Below the pieces are notes generated by a model. The model was not told the origin of the DNA. It saw only the letters and a list, made by a program, of their open reading frames with translations, and ran no database searches. Source: Micrococcales bacterium (GTDB lineage Bacteria; Actinomycetota; Actinomycetes; Actinomycetales; Dermatophilaceae). From it: a DNA stretch of 64,000 bases. Location of the stretch: assembly GCA_021287075.1 (NCBI GenBank), contig JAJTBD010000001.1:62001-126000 (forward strand), written 5' to 3'. The translations under genes were made by a program, and so were the position numbers. Shown piece by piece: positions 32,461 to 41,857 of the stretch; the stretch's first letter is position 1; each line of letters opens with the position of its first letter.

Positions 32461-33464
32461 GCGCGCGTCCTCCTGACGCAGAGGGCGAGGAAGAGCAGGC
32501 CGCCGAGGAGCTCGACGACGATCGAGAGGCTGCCGTCGAAGCCGAGCAGCCGCTCGAAGACGACCTGGCCGCCGACGAGGGCAGTGATCGCGGCCAGCGA
32601 CGCGGCCGGCAGGGTGAGGGTGTGCCGGTGGCTGCCGACAAGCCGATAGGCGAGATGGGCCACGAGCAGCCCGAAGAAGGTCGTGGGCCCGACCAGTGAG
32701 GTGGAGACGCTCACCAGCAGCGTCACAGCGACGAGGACAGCGAGGGTGGTGCGGGCGTGGTCGACGCCCAGGGTCGTGGCCAGGTCGCGGCCGAGGGCGA
32801 GCACGTCGAGGGTGGCGCGCAGCCGCCAGACCGCGGCGGCCACCAGCGCGACGACGAGGGTGGTGACGCCGAGCAGTGCGGGCTCGCTCGAGGAGAAGTC
32901 GGCGAAGAGCCGGTCCTGGAGGACGACGAACTCGGTCGGGTCCATCACCCGCTGGAGGAAGGACGACACCGCCCGGAAGACGCCTCCCGCGACGAGGCCG
33001 GTGAGCACGACCAGGTCGGTGCTGCGCCGCTCGCCCAGCACGAGCCACCGCATCACCGGCACGGCGACGACGAGCATGATGAGCGTCTCGAGGGCAAAGC
33101 GCGGGAGCGGCCCGACCTGGCTGGTCCAGAGGGTGCCGCCGACGACCACGGCGACCGTCTGCACGAGGACATAGAGCGCGTCGAAGCCCATCACCGAGGG
33201 CGTGAGGATGCGGTTGGCGGTGACGGCGTGGAAGAGCACGGTGGCGACCGCGATGGCGACCCCGACGACGGCCATCGTCGCCAGGGTGGTCGCGCGCCGC
33301 TCGAGGACGAACGCCCAGTTCCCCCGGACGCCGAGCGTGAGGTATGCCGCGCAGGACGCGAGCGCGAGCGTCGCCAGGAGCGCGAGCACCCTTGTGGGAG
33401 AGCGGTGCCGGCTCCCGTGCTCGGTGGTGGGTGTCCCGGCGTGGGCGAGGTCAGGAGCGGACAC
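32457..33464 (-). CDS. Iron-siderophore ABC transporter permease
   Basis: This 335-residue FecCD-family membrane subunit has about nine hydrophobic segments and conserved GLVAGGVFRAVSSFLQ and GVDHARTTLAVLVAV regions. A 30-residue hydrophilic N-terminus precedes the first helix. The GTG at 33464 lies inside the end of the upstream permease gene (14-bp overlap) and the stop overlaps the ATPase start, so translation is coupled. It pairs with the next permease as a heterodimer. Confidence 0.9.
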   Translation of the reverse strand: MSAPDLAHAGTPTTEHGSRHRSPTRVLALLATLALASCAAYLTLGVRGNWAFVLERRATTLATMAVVGVAIAVATVLFHAVTANRILTPSVMGFDALYVLVQTVAVVVGGTLWTSQVGPLPRFALETLIMLVVAVPVMRWLVLGERRSTDLVVLTGLVAGGVFRAVSSFLQRVMDPTEFVVLQDRLFADFSSSEPALLGVTTLVVALVAAAVWRLRATLDVLALGRDLATTLGVDHARTTLAVLVAVTLLVSVSTSLVGPTTFFGLLVAHLAYRLVGSHRHTLTLPAASLAAITALVGGQVVFERLLGFDGSLSIVVELLGGLLFLALCVRRTRA

Positions 33465-34458
33465 CGCGGCCTCCGTGCAGGAGCAGGGCGAGGAAGGCGA
33501 TGCCGCCGATGACGCCGACGAGGGTGCCGATCGGCAGTTCGTAGGGATAGCGGATCGTGCGGGCCAGCAGGTCGCAGACGAGCACTGCGGCGGCGCCGCC
33601 GGCGGCGACCCACGGGACGGTGCGCCGGGCGTTGCTGCCGACGACGCGCACGACGAGGTTGGGCACGACGAGGCCGAGGAAGGGCAGCATGCCGACGGTG
33701 ACGACAGTGGTCGCGGTGATGACCGCGGCCAGGGACATGCCGAGGGCCAGGACCCTGCGGTGGTCGAGACCGAGCCCGGTCGCGACCGACTCGCCCATCC
33801 CCGCGACCGTGAGGCGGTCGGCCGTGATGAGCGCGACGACCGCGGCCGCGCCGGCGAGCCAGAGCAGCTCGTAGCGGCCGGCGAGGACGGCGGAGAAGTC
33901 GCCGGTCGTCCAGGCACCGAGGCTCTGGAGCAGGTCGGCGCGATAGGCGAGGAAGGTCGTCAGGGCGGCGACAACGCCGCCGAGGACGAGGCCCACCAGC
34001 GGCACCATGAGGATGTCGGTGCGGGGGATCTGGTCGAGCAGCCGCAGGAAGACCCACGTGCCGAGCAGTGCCGCGGCGGTGCCGGCCAGCATCCGGGCCG
34101 ACAGGGGTGCGGCGGGGGAGACGAGGGCGACGCCCAGCAGCCCGAGGGAGGCGAACTCCATGGTCCCGGCGGTCGACGGCTCGACGAAGCCGTTGCGGGT
34201 CAGCAGCTGCATGATCAGACCGGCCACGGCCAGCGAGGCGCCGGTGAGCAGCAGCGCCAGGGTGCGGGGCACCCGGCTGACGAGCATGATCTCCCTGGCC
34301 CGCTCCGAGGCGTCGCCGCGGAGCAGCTCGCGCAGGTCGACCTCGGCGACGCCGACCGAGACCGAGAGCACGCTGAGCACGAGCAGGGAGAGCACGGCCA
34401 GGCCGAGCGCGGTCAACGCCCGGCCCGACCTGGTGCGGGTGTCCAGGGCAGTGCTCAC
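33451..34458 (-). CDS. Iron-siderophore ABC transporter permease
   Basis: This is a 335-residue FecCD-family partner subunit. Family motifs include RVPRTLALLLTGASLAVAG, the classic FecCD entry R-P-R-x-L, and FVEPSTAGTMEFASLG. GTG at 34458 overlaps the binding-protein stop. The gene order binding protein, permease, permease, ATPase is standard for ferric siderophore or haem uptake. Confidence 0.9.
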   Translation of the reverse strand: MSTALDTRTRSGRALTALGLAVLSLLVLSVLSVSVGVAEVDLRELLRGDASERAREIMLVSRVPRTLALLLTGASLAVAGLIMQLLTRNGFVEPSTAGTMEFASLGLLGVALVSPAAPLSARMLAGTAAALLGTWVFLRLLDQIPRTDILMVPLVGLVLGGVVAALTTFLAYRADLLQSLGAWTTGDFSAVLAGRYELLWLAGAAAVVALITADRLTVAGMGESVATGLGLDHRRVLALGMSLAAVITATTVVTVGMLPFLGLVVPNLVVRVVGSNARRTVPWVAAGGAAAVLVCDLLARTIRYPYELPIGTLVGVIGGIAFLALLLHGGRGVRS

Positions 34459-35390
34459 CCGGCGAGGGCCTTCTCGACCTCGTCGACCATGGCGATCGTG
34501 TTGTCCAGACCGGTGCCCGCGACATACCAGCGCTGGCCGTCGAGGTAGGCGACCTTGTTGCTCTTCCACGCGGGGGTCGAGGCGACGAGCGCGTTGTCGA
34601 GGACCTGCTTGGCGGCCTTGCCCTCCTGGCCGATCGCGGCGTCGCGGTCGATGACGAGCAGGTTGGTGGGCTTGTGCTGGGCGATGAACTCGAAGCTGAC
34701 GGCCTGGCCGTGGCGGTCCTGCTTGAGGCCGGTGGCCGACGGCTTCACACCGAGCACGTCGTGCACGAGCGCGAAGCGTGAGCCCGGCCCGAAGGCCGAG
34801 ACCTTGCCGCCGCTGGTCATCAGCAGCATCGCGTCGTCGGCGCCCTTGAGGGAGGTGGTGGCGTCGGTGACGGCCGTGGTGACCGCGGCCATCTTGTCCT
34901 TGGCGAGCTCGGGCTCACCGAGGATGGCGCCGAGGGTGGTGGCCTGCTTCTCGAGCTCCTTCAGGTGGCCGCCCGTGCCCGCGGTCAGGTCGACCGTCGG
35001 CGCGATCTCGCTCAGCTCCTTGTAGGCGTCGGCAGAACGGCCGCCGATGACGATGACGTCGGGCTCCAGCGCCGCGATCGCCTCGACATCCGGCTCCTGC
35101 ATCGTGCCGACCCTGGCCGTGTCCTGGTATCGGTCGAGGAAGGCCGGCAGCCCCCGGGAGGGGATCGCGGCCACCTTGTCGGCAGCGCCGAGGGCCGTGA
35201 TCGTGTCGAGGGCGCCGAAGTCGAGGACGACCATCTTCTGCGGGTCCACCGGCGCGCTGACCGTGCCCTGGGCGTGGCTGACGGTGGCGGTCTGCGAGGT
35301 GCCCCCGGCAGTGGTGCCACCGGCACCCCCGCACGCGGCGAGGGTCAGGGCTGCGGTGGCGAGCAGGGCGGGCGGGCCGAGACGGGGCAT
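34455..35390 (-). CDS. Ferric-siderophore-binding lipoprotein
   Basis: This 311-residue extracytoplasmic receptor of the FatB/FepB class begins with a signal peptide and lipobox LAAC, Cys20 being lipidated. The helical-backbone binding fold shows VVLDFGALDTITALGA and PDVIVIGGRSADAYKEL. It is the first gene of the operon and lies behind a near-consensus DtxR/IdeR box. Similar proteins (FatB, petrobactin type) bind catecholate siderophores, but the ligand cannot be read here. No siderophore biosynthesis genes are in the window, so scavenging is likely. Confidence 0.9.
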   Translation of the reverse strand: MPRLGPPALLATAALTLAACGGAGGTTAGGTSQTATVSHAQGTVSAPVDPQKMVVLDFGALDTITALGAADKVAAIPSRGLPAFLDRYQDTARVGTMQEPDVEAIAALEPDVIVIGGRSADAYKELSEIAPTVDLTAGTGGHLKELEKQATTLGAILGEPELAKDKMAAVTTAVTDATTSLKGADDAMLLMTSGGKVSAFGPGSRFALVHDVLGVKPSATGLKQDRHGQAVSFEFIAQHKPTNLLVIDRDAAIGQEGKAAKQVLDNALVASTPAWKSNKVAYLDGQRWYVAGTGLDNTIAMVDEVEKALAG

Positions 35391-35467
35391 GTCAGTTCCT
35401 TTGCGGCGAGAGATGGGACTGGCGGTGAGCAGCCGGAATTACGCAACGCCGGCATGTACTATCGAAG

Positions 35468-35486
35468 TTAGGTGAGCCTAACCTAA
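35468..35486. promoter_or_regulatory. DtxR/IdeR iron box
   Basis: TTAGGTGAGCCTAACCTAA matches the DtxR/IdeR consensus TTAGGTTAGSCTAACCTAA at all but one position. It is about 78 bp upstream of the ferric-siderophore-binding lipoprotein start. Iron-bound repressor at this site should shut off the transporter operon when iron is replete. Confidence 0.9.
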
Positions 35487-35541
35487 TCAATCTCACCCTT
35501 GCCAGCCGGCCCTGTCCCGCAGTCAGGGGGTCGCGTTAGAC

Positions 35542-35569
35542 TCGAACAAACGTTCGAACATCTGTTCGA
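35542..35569. promoter_or_regulatory. Two overlapping LexA (SOS) boxes
   Basis: TCGAACAAACGTTCGA (35542-35557) and TCGAACATCTGTTCGA (35554-35569) both match the Gram-positive/actinobacterial LexA box CGAAC-N4-GTTCG exactly and overlap by four bases. TAGACT at 35537-35542, a -10 candidate, runs into the first box. The boxes end 32 bp before the ATG of the 157-aa gene on the plus strand. Confidence 0.9.
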
Positions 35570-35601
35570 GTCAACAACGCGCGCAGCGGAGGAGGCCGGC
35601 C

Positions 35602-36075
35602 ATGACGTCCTCCCGCGACGGCGACCGGCCGGGTGTCCTCGCCGTTCCGCGCACCACCGACCCGCTCACCCGCACCCGCCGCCAGCGCTCGTGGGGGGCG
35701 CCGCAGCCGCGGCACTCCGGGCCGCCCGGCTGGCCCGCATCGGTGCCGCCGCCCGATGTCGAGGGCTGGCAGGGGCCGGCGCTCGCTTGGCTGCTCGATC
35801 ACTGTCCCCCCGACTACCGGGCGTATGCCGCGTGGCGGCGCCACCCCGCGGCGCTCGCCTGGGTGGCCACCTGCCATATCGAGGCGCAGCTGGAGGCGAT
35901 GCGCGCGGCATACCGGCGCGCCCGGGTCGAGCTGGGGGAGCAGCTGGGCAGCGAGGCGCTGGCCGATGTCCTGGCGGACCTGGAGGCCGAGGGGGTGCGG
36001 ATGCTGGCCGCCCAGCGCAGCGCCGGCCTGCTCTATGACGCCATGCAGGGCAGGAGGTATGTGCCCCGGTTGTGA
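35602..36075 (+). CDS. SOS-controlled protein of unknown function, 157 aa
   Basis: This 157-residue protein has a GGAGGAGG ribosome binding site before the ATG. The N-terminal 45 residues are Pro/Arg-rich and likely disordered; residues about 55-150 are helical, with a [20 protein letters not shown] segment and repeated Ala/Glu/Arg heptads (coiled-coil-like) ending [17 protein letters not shown]. No catalytic motif is recognised. Twin LexA boxes predict induction by DNA damage. dxs lies 67 bp downstream on the same strand; part of its expression could come from this promoter. I cannot assign a function. Confidence 0.8.
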   Translation: MTSSRDGDRPGVLAVPRTTDPLTRTRRQRSWGAPQPRHSGPPGWPASVPPPDVEGWQGPALAWLLDHCPPDYRAYAAWRRHPAALAWVATCHIEAQLEAMRAAYRRARVELGEQLGSEALADVLADLEAEGVRMLAAQRSAGLLYDAMQGRRYVPRL

Positions 36076-36142
36076 CCGGCGGGTGAACTACAGTAGAGCG
36101 ACTGTCAGCGTGCGGTGCTCCTGCCGCCGGAAGGATCGACCC

Positions 36143-38035
36143 GTGACTGTGCTGGACTCCATCAACGGCCCCGAGGATGTCAAGGCGCTCGCGCCCGAGC
36201 AGCTGCCCGAGCTGGCCCGGGAGGTGCGTGACTTCCTCGTCGGGGAGGTGTCCAAGACCGGCGGCCATCTCGGCCCCAACCTCGGCGTCGTCGAGCTGAC
36301 GATCGCGATGCACCGGGTCTTCGACTCCCCGCGCGACACCCTGGTCTTCGACACCGGGCACCAGTCCTATGTGCACAAGCTCCTCACCGGCCGACGTGAC
36401 TTCTCCGGTCTGCGCACCCGCGGCGGGCTCTCCGGATACCCCAGCCGCAGCGAGTCCGTCCACGACGTCGTCGAGAACTCCCACGCCTCGACCTCGCTGT
36501 CCTGGGCCGAGGGCATCGCCAAGGCGCGCCGGCTCACCGGCGAGCGCGACCGGCATACCGTCGCGGTGATCGGCGACGGCGCCCTGACCGGCGGCATGGC
36601 CTGGGAGGCGATCAACAACATCGCCGCCGACAAGGACCTGCCGCTGGTCATCATCGTCAACGACAACGAGCGCTCCTACGCCCCGACCATCGGCGGCCTC
36701 GCCGACCGGCTCGCGATGCTGCGCACCACCCCCCACTACGAGAAGGTCCTCGACTGGGGCAAGGACCGGATCAGCCGCACCCCCATCGTCGGGCGCACGG
36801 CATACCAGGCCGTGCACTCGATGAAGAAGGGCGCCAAGGACTTCCTCGCGCCCCAGGGCCTCTTCGAGGACCTCGGGCTCAAATACGTCGGGCCCGTCGA
36901 CGGCCACGACGTCCCGGCCCTGGAGTCGGCGCTGCGACGCGCGCGCTCCTTCGGCGGGCCGGTGCTCGTGCACGTCCTCACCGAGAAGGGCCGCGGCTAC
37001 GAGCCGGCGCGCCGGCACGAGGGCGACCAGTTCCATGCCGTCGGGGTCATCAACCCCGAGACGGGGCTGCCGCTCGAGATCGCCGGGCGCGGCTGGACCG
37101 ACGAGTTCAGCGACGAGATGGTGCGCATCGGCGCCGAGCGGCCCGACGTCGTCGCACTCACCGCCGCCATGATGATCCCGGTGGGGCTCAAGGCTTTTGC
37201 CGACGCCTATCCCGACCGCATCTTCGATGTCGGCATCGCCGAGCAGCACGCCGTCACCATGGCCTCGGGCCTGTCCTTTGGCGGTCTGCACCCGGTCGTC
37301 GCGATCTATGCCACCTTCCTCAACCGTGCCTTCGACCAGCTGCTCATGGACTGCGCCCTGCACCGCCAGGGCGTGACCTTCGTGCTCGACCGGGCCGGCG
37401 TCACCGGCTCCGACGGCGCCTCCCACAACGGCATGTGGGACATGACCCTGGCCGGTGTCGTGCCCGGCCTGCGTCTGGCCGCCCCGCGCGACGGCGAGCA
37501 GGTCACGGCCGCGCTGCGCGAGGCCGTCGACGTCACCGATGCGCCCTCGGTCATCCGCTTCCCCAAGGGGAGCGTGCCCGCCCCCATCCCGGCCGTCCGC
37601 CGGGTCGGCAGCCTCGACATCCTCCACGAGACCGGGGCCGACGCCAGCGGTGTGCCGGCCAGTGACCCCTCCTGCGATGTGCTGCTCGTCGCCGTCGGCT
37701 CGATGGCAACGACCGGCCTGTCCGTCGCCGCAAAGCTCGAGGCCGAGGGGCGCCGGGTGCGCGTCATCGACCCGCGCTGGTGCCTGCCCGTCAGCACCGA
37801 TGTCGTCGAGTCGGCCCGGGCCGCCGGCGTCGTGGCCGTCATCGAGGACAACCTCGTCCACGGCGGTGTGGGCTCGGCCATCGCGCAGGCCGTGCGCGAG
37901 GCCGGGGTGTCCGTGCCGGTGCGCACCTACGGCATCCCCAAGGAGTTCCTTGACCACGCCTCGCGCGGTCAGGTGCTCGACGCGATCGGCCTGACCCCCG
38001 ACGCCATCAGCGCGGACCTGCTCGGCGCGCACTGA
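36143..38035 (+). CDS. dxs: 1-deoxy-D-xylulose-5-phosphate synthase
   Basis: This 630-residue thiamine-diphosphate enzyme condenses pyruvate and glyceraldehyde-3-phosphate, the first step of the MEP isoprenoid pathway. TPP-domain signature [16 protein letters not shown], the GHQSYVHK His motif, and the pyrimidine domain [14 protein letters not shown] are visible; the transketolase C-domain follows from about residue 490. GTG at 36143 follows GGAAGGA. TACAGT about 45 nt upstream is a candidate -10. The gene may be partly read through from the SOS promoter upstream. Confidence 0.94.
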   Translation: MTVLDSINGPEDVKALAPEQLPELAREVRDFLVGEVSKTGGHLGPNLGVVELTIAMHRVFDSPRDTLVFDTGHQSYVHKLLTGRRDFSGLRTRGGLSGYPSRSESVHDVVENSHASTSLSWAEGIAKARRLTGERDRHTVAVIGDGALTGGMAWEAINNIAADKDLPLVIIVNDNERSYAPTIGGLADRLAMLRTTPHYEKVLDWGKDRISRTPIVGRTAYQAVHSMKKGAKDFLAPQGLFEDLGLKYVGPVDGHDVPALESALRRARSFGGPVLVHVLTEKGRGYEPARRHEGDQFHAVGVINPETGLPLEIAGRGWTDEFSDEMVRIGAERPDVVALTAAMMIPVGLKAFADAYPDRIFDVGIAEQHAVTMASGLSFGGLHPVVAIYATFLNRAFDQLLMDCALHRQGVTFVLDRAGVTGSDGASHNGMWDMTLAGVVPGLRLAAPRDGEQVTAALREAVDVTDAPSVIRFPKGSVPAPIPAVRRVGSLDILHETGADASGVPASDPSCDVLLVAVGSMATTGLSVAAKLEAEGRRVRVIDPRWCLPVSTDVVESARAAGVVAVIEDNLVHGGVGSAIAQAVREAGVSVPVRTYGIPKEFLDHASRGQVLDAIGLTPDAISADLLGAH

Positions 38036-38175
38036 CGCCGCCGGGGGCGTTGTGTCTCGGAGACAGCGGTCCGGGGTCTTTGTGGTGCCCCGCCCCATGA
38101 GCGATGCCGCCGCTGCCATCTAGGTTCGTGGCGGACGCGGGGGCACGGGGCCCCCGCCGGCGACGGGACGTGCGC

Positions 38176-39177
38176 ATGGACCGGGCGGACGCGGCATACA
38201 CCCTCGAGCTGGCGGTGGGGAGCATCGCCATCCACGACCTCACCGTCGGCGAGGCCCTGCCGGGGGCGCCGGTCGTGCTGGCGGCGCATGGCATCACCGC
38301 CAACGGCCTGTCGTGGCGCGCGGTCGCGGACGAGCTGTATCGCCGGCGCGGCCCCGGCACCGTCCGCTTCCTCGCACCGGACCTGCGCGGCCGAGCCGAC
38401 AGCCGGTCGGTGCCACCGCCCTATGGCCTGGCAGCACACGTCGGCGACCTGAAGGCCATCTCGGTCATCTTCGGTGCCCGCCCGGTCCTCGTCGGCCACT
38501 CCATGGGCGCCTTCGTGGCGGGGCTTGCCGCCGCGACCGCTCCCGACGCGTATGCCGGCGTGGTGCTCGTCGACGGCGGACTCGCCTTCCCGCCGCCGCC
38601 CGGCACCGACATCGACGCTGCCCTCGAGGCCGTCATCGGACCCGCCATGCAGCGGCTCTCGATGACCTTCGCGACGCCAGAGGCATATCTCGACTTCTGG
38701 TCGCAGCACCCCGCCGTGGGGCCCCTGCTGGCGGGCGAGCAGGCCACGAGTGTGCGGCGCTATCTGCTGCACGACCTGATCGAGTCCGGCTCCGGCACCG
38801 GGGATCTCGTCTCGTCGTGCGTCCTCGACGCGGTCCGTGCCGACGGCCGTGACGTGCTCGCCGACAAGACAGCGCATGGGGCTGTCCGGGCGGCGACGGC
38901 CGCAGGCGTCGCCGTGGAGCTGGTCTGGGCACGGCGCGGGCTGATGGACGAGCCGCAGGGCCTCTATGACGCAGAGCGGCTCGCCTCACTCGACCTGCCG
39001 GAGGCGGTGGCCGTGCGCGAGGTCGAGGCCGCCAACCACTACTCGGTGATCATCGAGCCCGAGGGTGTGGGGGCGATCGTCGACGCTATCGACCGGATGC
39101 TGCCGTCAGATGGCGCAGCCGCAGGGCCAGCTGCACCTCAAGGGCGCGCTGCGGCTGCTGCCAGTCGGGGCCGATGA
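38176..39177 (+). CDS. Alpha/beta hydrolase
   Basis: This hydrolase of about 333 residues has a nucleophile elbow GHSMGAFVAG, an oxyanion region AAHGITANGLSW, and an expected acid/His late in the protein (NHYSVI contains the likely catalytic His). The start is uncertain between ATG 38104, GTG 38128 and ATG 38176; I use 38176, where the conserved fold begins. The last 23 residues are a low-complexity Ala/Gly/Pro tail and overlap the convergent pucR gene by 92 bp, suggesting that an ancestral stop was lost. Confidence 0.78.
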   Translation: MDRADAAYTLELAVGSIAIHDLTVGEALPGAPVVLAAHGITANGLSWRAVADELYRRRGPGTVRFLAPDLRGRADSRSVPPPYGLAAHVGDLKAISVIFGARPVLVGHSMGAFVAGLAAATAPDAYAGVVLVDGGLAFPPPPGTDIDAALEAVIGPAMQRLSMTFATPEAYLDFWSQHPAVGPLLAGEQATSVRRYLLHDLIESGSGTGDLVSSCVLDAVRADGRDVLADKTAHGAVRAATAAGVAVELVWARRGLMDEPQGLYDAERLASLDLPEAVAVREVEAANHYSVIIEPEGVGAIVDAIDRMLPSDGAAAGPAAPQGRAAAAASRGR

Positions 39178-40924
39178 GGGTCGAGACGCGGTCGAGCCGC
39201 TGGGCCACGGTGTTGACGTGCACGTGCAGCGCCGTGGCGGTGTGCCGCGGGCTGCTGCCGGCGGCGAAGTAGGAATCGAGCGTCTCCATCAGGTCGGTCC
39301 CGCGCTGCGCGTCATAGGCCAGCACCGGCCCCAGCACGGCCTGCACATAGGCGCGCACGTCGGGCGCGGACCCCACGATCAGACCGGCGAAGCCGAGGTC
39401 GTCGGCAGCGCCTCCGCTGCCCTCGTGCCCCAGGGCGAGCAGGGCCGCCACCGTGCGGGTGGCCTCGTCGTGCGCGTTCGCCACCTGGGAGACACCGGTG
39501 ACCGGGCCGGAACCGCCGACCGTCACCCGGGCCCGGCGGGAGAGGCGACCGGCCAGCTCCCTGGCCGCCGCGGCGGGGTCGTCGCTGTGCACGAGCGAGA
39601 CGATGTCGCCGTTGGCCTCGCCGACGAGGGAGGCGTCGCCGAGTGCGGCCGCCACGGACAGCACGAGCGAGCGGCGCGGTGTGGTCGCGTCGCTGCGGGC
39701 GACCAGCACGCAATAGGGGGCGGAGGGGTCGAAGCCGTGCTGCCGGACCGCCTCGGCGCGGCTCTCCTCGTCACCGCGCTGGCGCACCAGGTCGCTGACG
39801 AGGTCGGTCCTCAGCTGCTGTCGCGTCTCGGCCTGGCTGCGCTCGAAGAGCAGCACCAGGGCGGTGACGACCGCGGCCCGCTCGATGGTGCGCTGGTCGC
39901 TGCTGTCGAGCTCGGCGTGGCTGCCGATGACCAGGTGTCCCAGGAACTGCTGTCCGCCCGTGACCGGCACCGCCCAGGTCCCCTCGCCCACCTGGGTCAG
40001 CCGGGAGATGTCGTGGGCGAGCGTCAGGGCCGCGGTCATCTCGGCCGAGTCCTGTTGCGGGGCAGGGCCGCTCGTGCTGCGCGCCCGTCCCTCGTCGTCC
40101 ACGAGCACCGCCCACCCGCCGAGCAGTGAGACCAGGGCGCCCGTGATGTCGTCGACCCCGCCGCCGCCGAGGATGACCGCGACAAAACGGTCGTGGGCGG
40201 CGGCGGCCCGCTCCACGCCGTCGGCCTGCCGGCGCACCGTCTGGTGGGCCTCCGACAGGGCGCTGAGGGCGCGGGCGGTGTCGGTGCGCTGCTGGGCCTG
40301 CACGAGGCTGACGGCCGCCAGCGCGGCGAAGGAGCCGAGCAGGGCCACCTCGTCATGGCTGTAGGGGCGCGGCGAGCGGTCGGCGGCGAAGAGGACGCCG
40401 ACCAAGTCCTCGCCCACGGTGAGCGGCGTTGCGCAGATGGCCACGATGCCCTCGTCGTCGACGGCCCCGTCGATGCTCCTGGCATGCCGGAAACGCGGGT
40501 CGTTGATGTAGTCGGCCGTCCAATAGGGCTTGCGCGACTCGGCGACCAGGCCGCCCATGCCCTCACCGGGCTCCCAGCGGACGTTCATCAGGGTCGCCGA
40601 CACGACGCCGTCGGCCGCCCTCATCGAGGTGTGGCCCTGCTCGGAGTCGACGAAGGAGAGGTAGGCCAGATCGCTGCCGATGAGCGCCCTGGCCCGCCGG
40701 ACGATGGCGGTCAGGACACTGTCGGTGTCGGTGGTGGAGGTGAGCTCGCGGGCCGTCTCGACGAGCGCCGTCAGCTCGGCCTCGCGCCGCTTGCGGCGCT
40801 CCGCCGCGCTCCGGATGCGCAGGGCGTGGTCGCGGGCCGTCGGGTCCGCCCCGACGGCCGACAGCTCGGCCGGTGACGCGTCGTTGGCGAGCAGCTCGAG
40901 GAGGCGGGCTTCGGGGTTTGGCAT
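39086..40924 (-). CDS. GAF-domain PucR/CdaR-type transcriptional regulator
   Basis: This 612-residue protein has a helical N-terminus, a GAF sensor domain (about residues 55-215), a second sensor-like region, and a C-terminal PucR HTH (YFAAGSSPRHTATALHVHVNTVAQRLDRV in outline). Such proteins activate adjacent catabolic genes. It starts 30 bp after the hydroxybutyrate dehydrogenase stop on the same strand, so it probably controls or follows bdhA. The 3' end overlaps the convergent hydrolase gene. Confidence 0.85.
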   Translation of the reverse strand: MPNPEARLLELLANDASPAELSAVGADPTARDHALRIRSAAERRKRREAELTALVETARELTSTTDTDSVLTAIVRRARALIGSDLAYLSFVDSEQGHTSMRAADGVVSATLMNVRWEPGEGMGGLVAESRKPYWTADYINDPRFRHARSIDGAVDDEGIVAICATPLTVGEDLVGVLFAADRSPRPYSHDEVALLGSFAALAAVSLVQAQQRTDTARALSALSEAHQTVRRQADGVERAAAAHDRFVAVILGGGGVDDITGALVSLLGGWAVLVDDEGRARSTSGPAPQQDSAEMTAALTLAHDISRLTQVGEGTWAVPVTGGQQFLGHLVIGSHAELDSSDQRTIERAAVVTALVLLFERSQAETRQQLRTDLVSDLVRQRGDEESRAEAVRQHGFDPSAPYCVLVARSDATTPRRSLVLSVAAALGDASLVGEANGDIVSLVHSDDPAAAARELAGRLSRRARVTVGGSGPVTGVSQVANAHDEATRTVAALLALGHEGSGGAADDLGFAGLIVGSAPDVRAYVQAVLGPVLAYDAQRGTDLMETLDSYFAAGSSPRHTATALHVHVNTVAQRLDRVSTLIGPDWQQPQRALEVQLALRLRHLTAASGR

Positions 40925-40954
40925 GGTGGTCCCGATCCTAGGCGGCGGCGGGGG

Positions 40955-41734
40955 TCAGTGGGCCGTCCAGCCGCCGTCGATGACATGGGAGACGCCGGTG
41001 ATCGAGGCGGAGGCGGGGCCGCAGAGGAAGGCGACCACCTCGGCCACCTCGGCCGGCTCGACCAGTCGCTTGAGGGCCATGCTGGCGAGCATGACCTTCT
41101 CGACCACCTCGTCCTCGGAGATCCCGTGGGTCTCGGCCTGGCTGGCAATCTGCTTCTCCACCAATGGAGTCCGCACATAGCCCGGGTTGACGCAGTTGCT
41201 CGTCACCCCCCGTGCCGCACCCTCGAGGGCGACCGTCTTCGACAGGCCCTCGAGGCCGTGCTTGGCCGTCACATAGGCGCTCTTGTAGGCGCTGGCGCGC
41301 AGCCCGTGGACACTCGAGATGTTGACGACGCGGCCCCAGCCACGGTCATACATGTGCGGCAGCGCATGCCGGATGAGCCGGAAGGGCGAGAGGAGCATGA
41401 GCCGGATGATGAGGTCGAAGCGCTCGGGGTCGAAGTCCTCGACCGGGCTCACGTGCTGGATCCCGGCGTTGTTGACGAGGATGTCGACATCCCGGGGAAG
41501 TCGCTCCACCGTCGACAGGTCGCACAGGTCCATCGCGACCCGGTCGGCCGGGCGCCCGGCGAAGGCGCGCTCGAGCCCGTCGGCGTCGAGGTCGACGGCG
41601 GTCACCCGGGCGCCGGCTGCCAGCAGGCGCTCCGCGGCGGCCAGGCCGATGCCGCTGGCGGCGCCGGTCACCAGGGCATGGCGGCCCGCGAGGTCGATCG
41701 CCGCGACGGCGGCCGGAGTGACGTCATTGCTCAT
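40955..41734 (-). CDS. bdhA: 3-hydroxybutyrate dehydrogenase-like SDR
   Basis: This 259-residue short-chain dehydrogenase interconverts 3-hydroxybutyrate and acetoacetate with NAD. The cofactor site is GAASGIG, with NNAG, catalytic Ser in ISSVHG and Tyr-Lys in YVTAKHG. GLEGLSKTVALE and NPGYVRTPLVEKQI are typical of BdhA. Upstream CATAGT at 9 nt is a plausible -10. The downstream gene is a PucR-type regulator. Substrate assignment is from family resemblance. Confidence 0.82.
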   Translation of the reverse strand: MSNDVTPAAVAAIDLAGRHALVTGAASGIGLAAAERLLAAGARVTAVDLDADGLERAFAGRPADRVAMDLCDLSTVERLPRDVDILVNNAGIQHVSPVEDFDPERFDLIIRLMLLSPFRLIRHALPHMYDRGWGRVVNISSVHGLRASAYKSAYVTAKHGLEGLSKTVALEGAARGVTSNCVNPGYVRTPLVEKQIASQAETHGISEDEVVEKVMLASMALKRLVEPAEVAEVVAFLCGPASASITGVSHVIDGGWTAH

Positions 41735-41857
41735 GGGCGGAAAACTATGGCCGTCCGCCCGGCTCAACGCATGTGCTCGCACCCCACAGTTGCGCCGCTC
41801 TGGTGTCGGGCGGCCACGGCCACGGGGTGCTGCCGCGGCTGGCCCAGGGCGGCTGAG

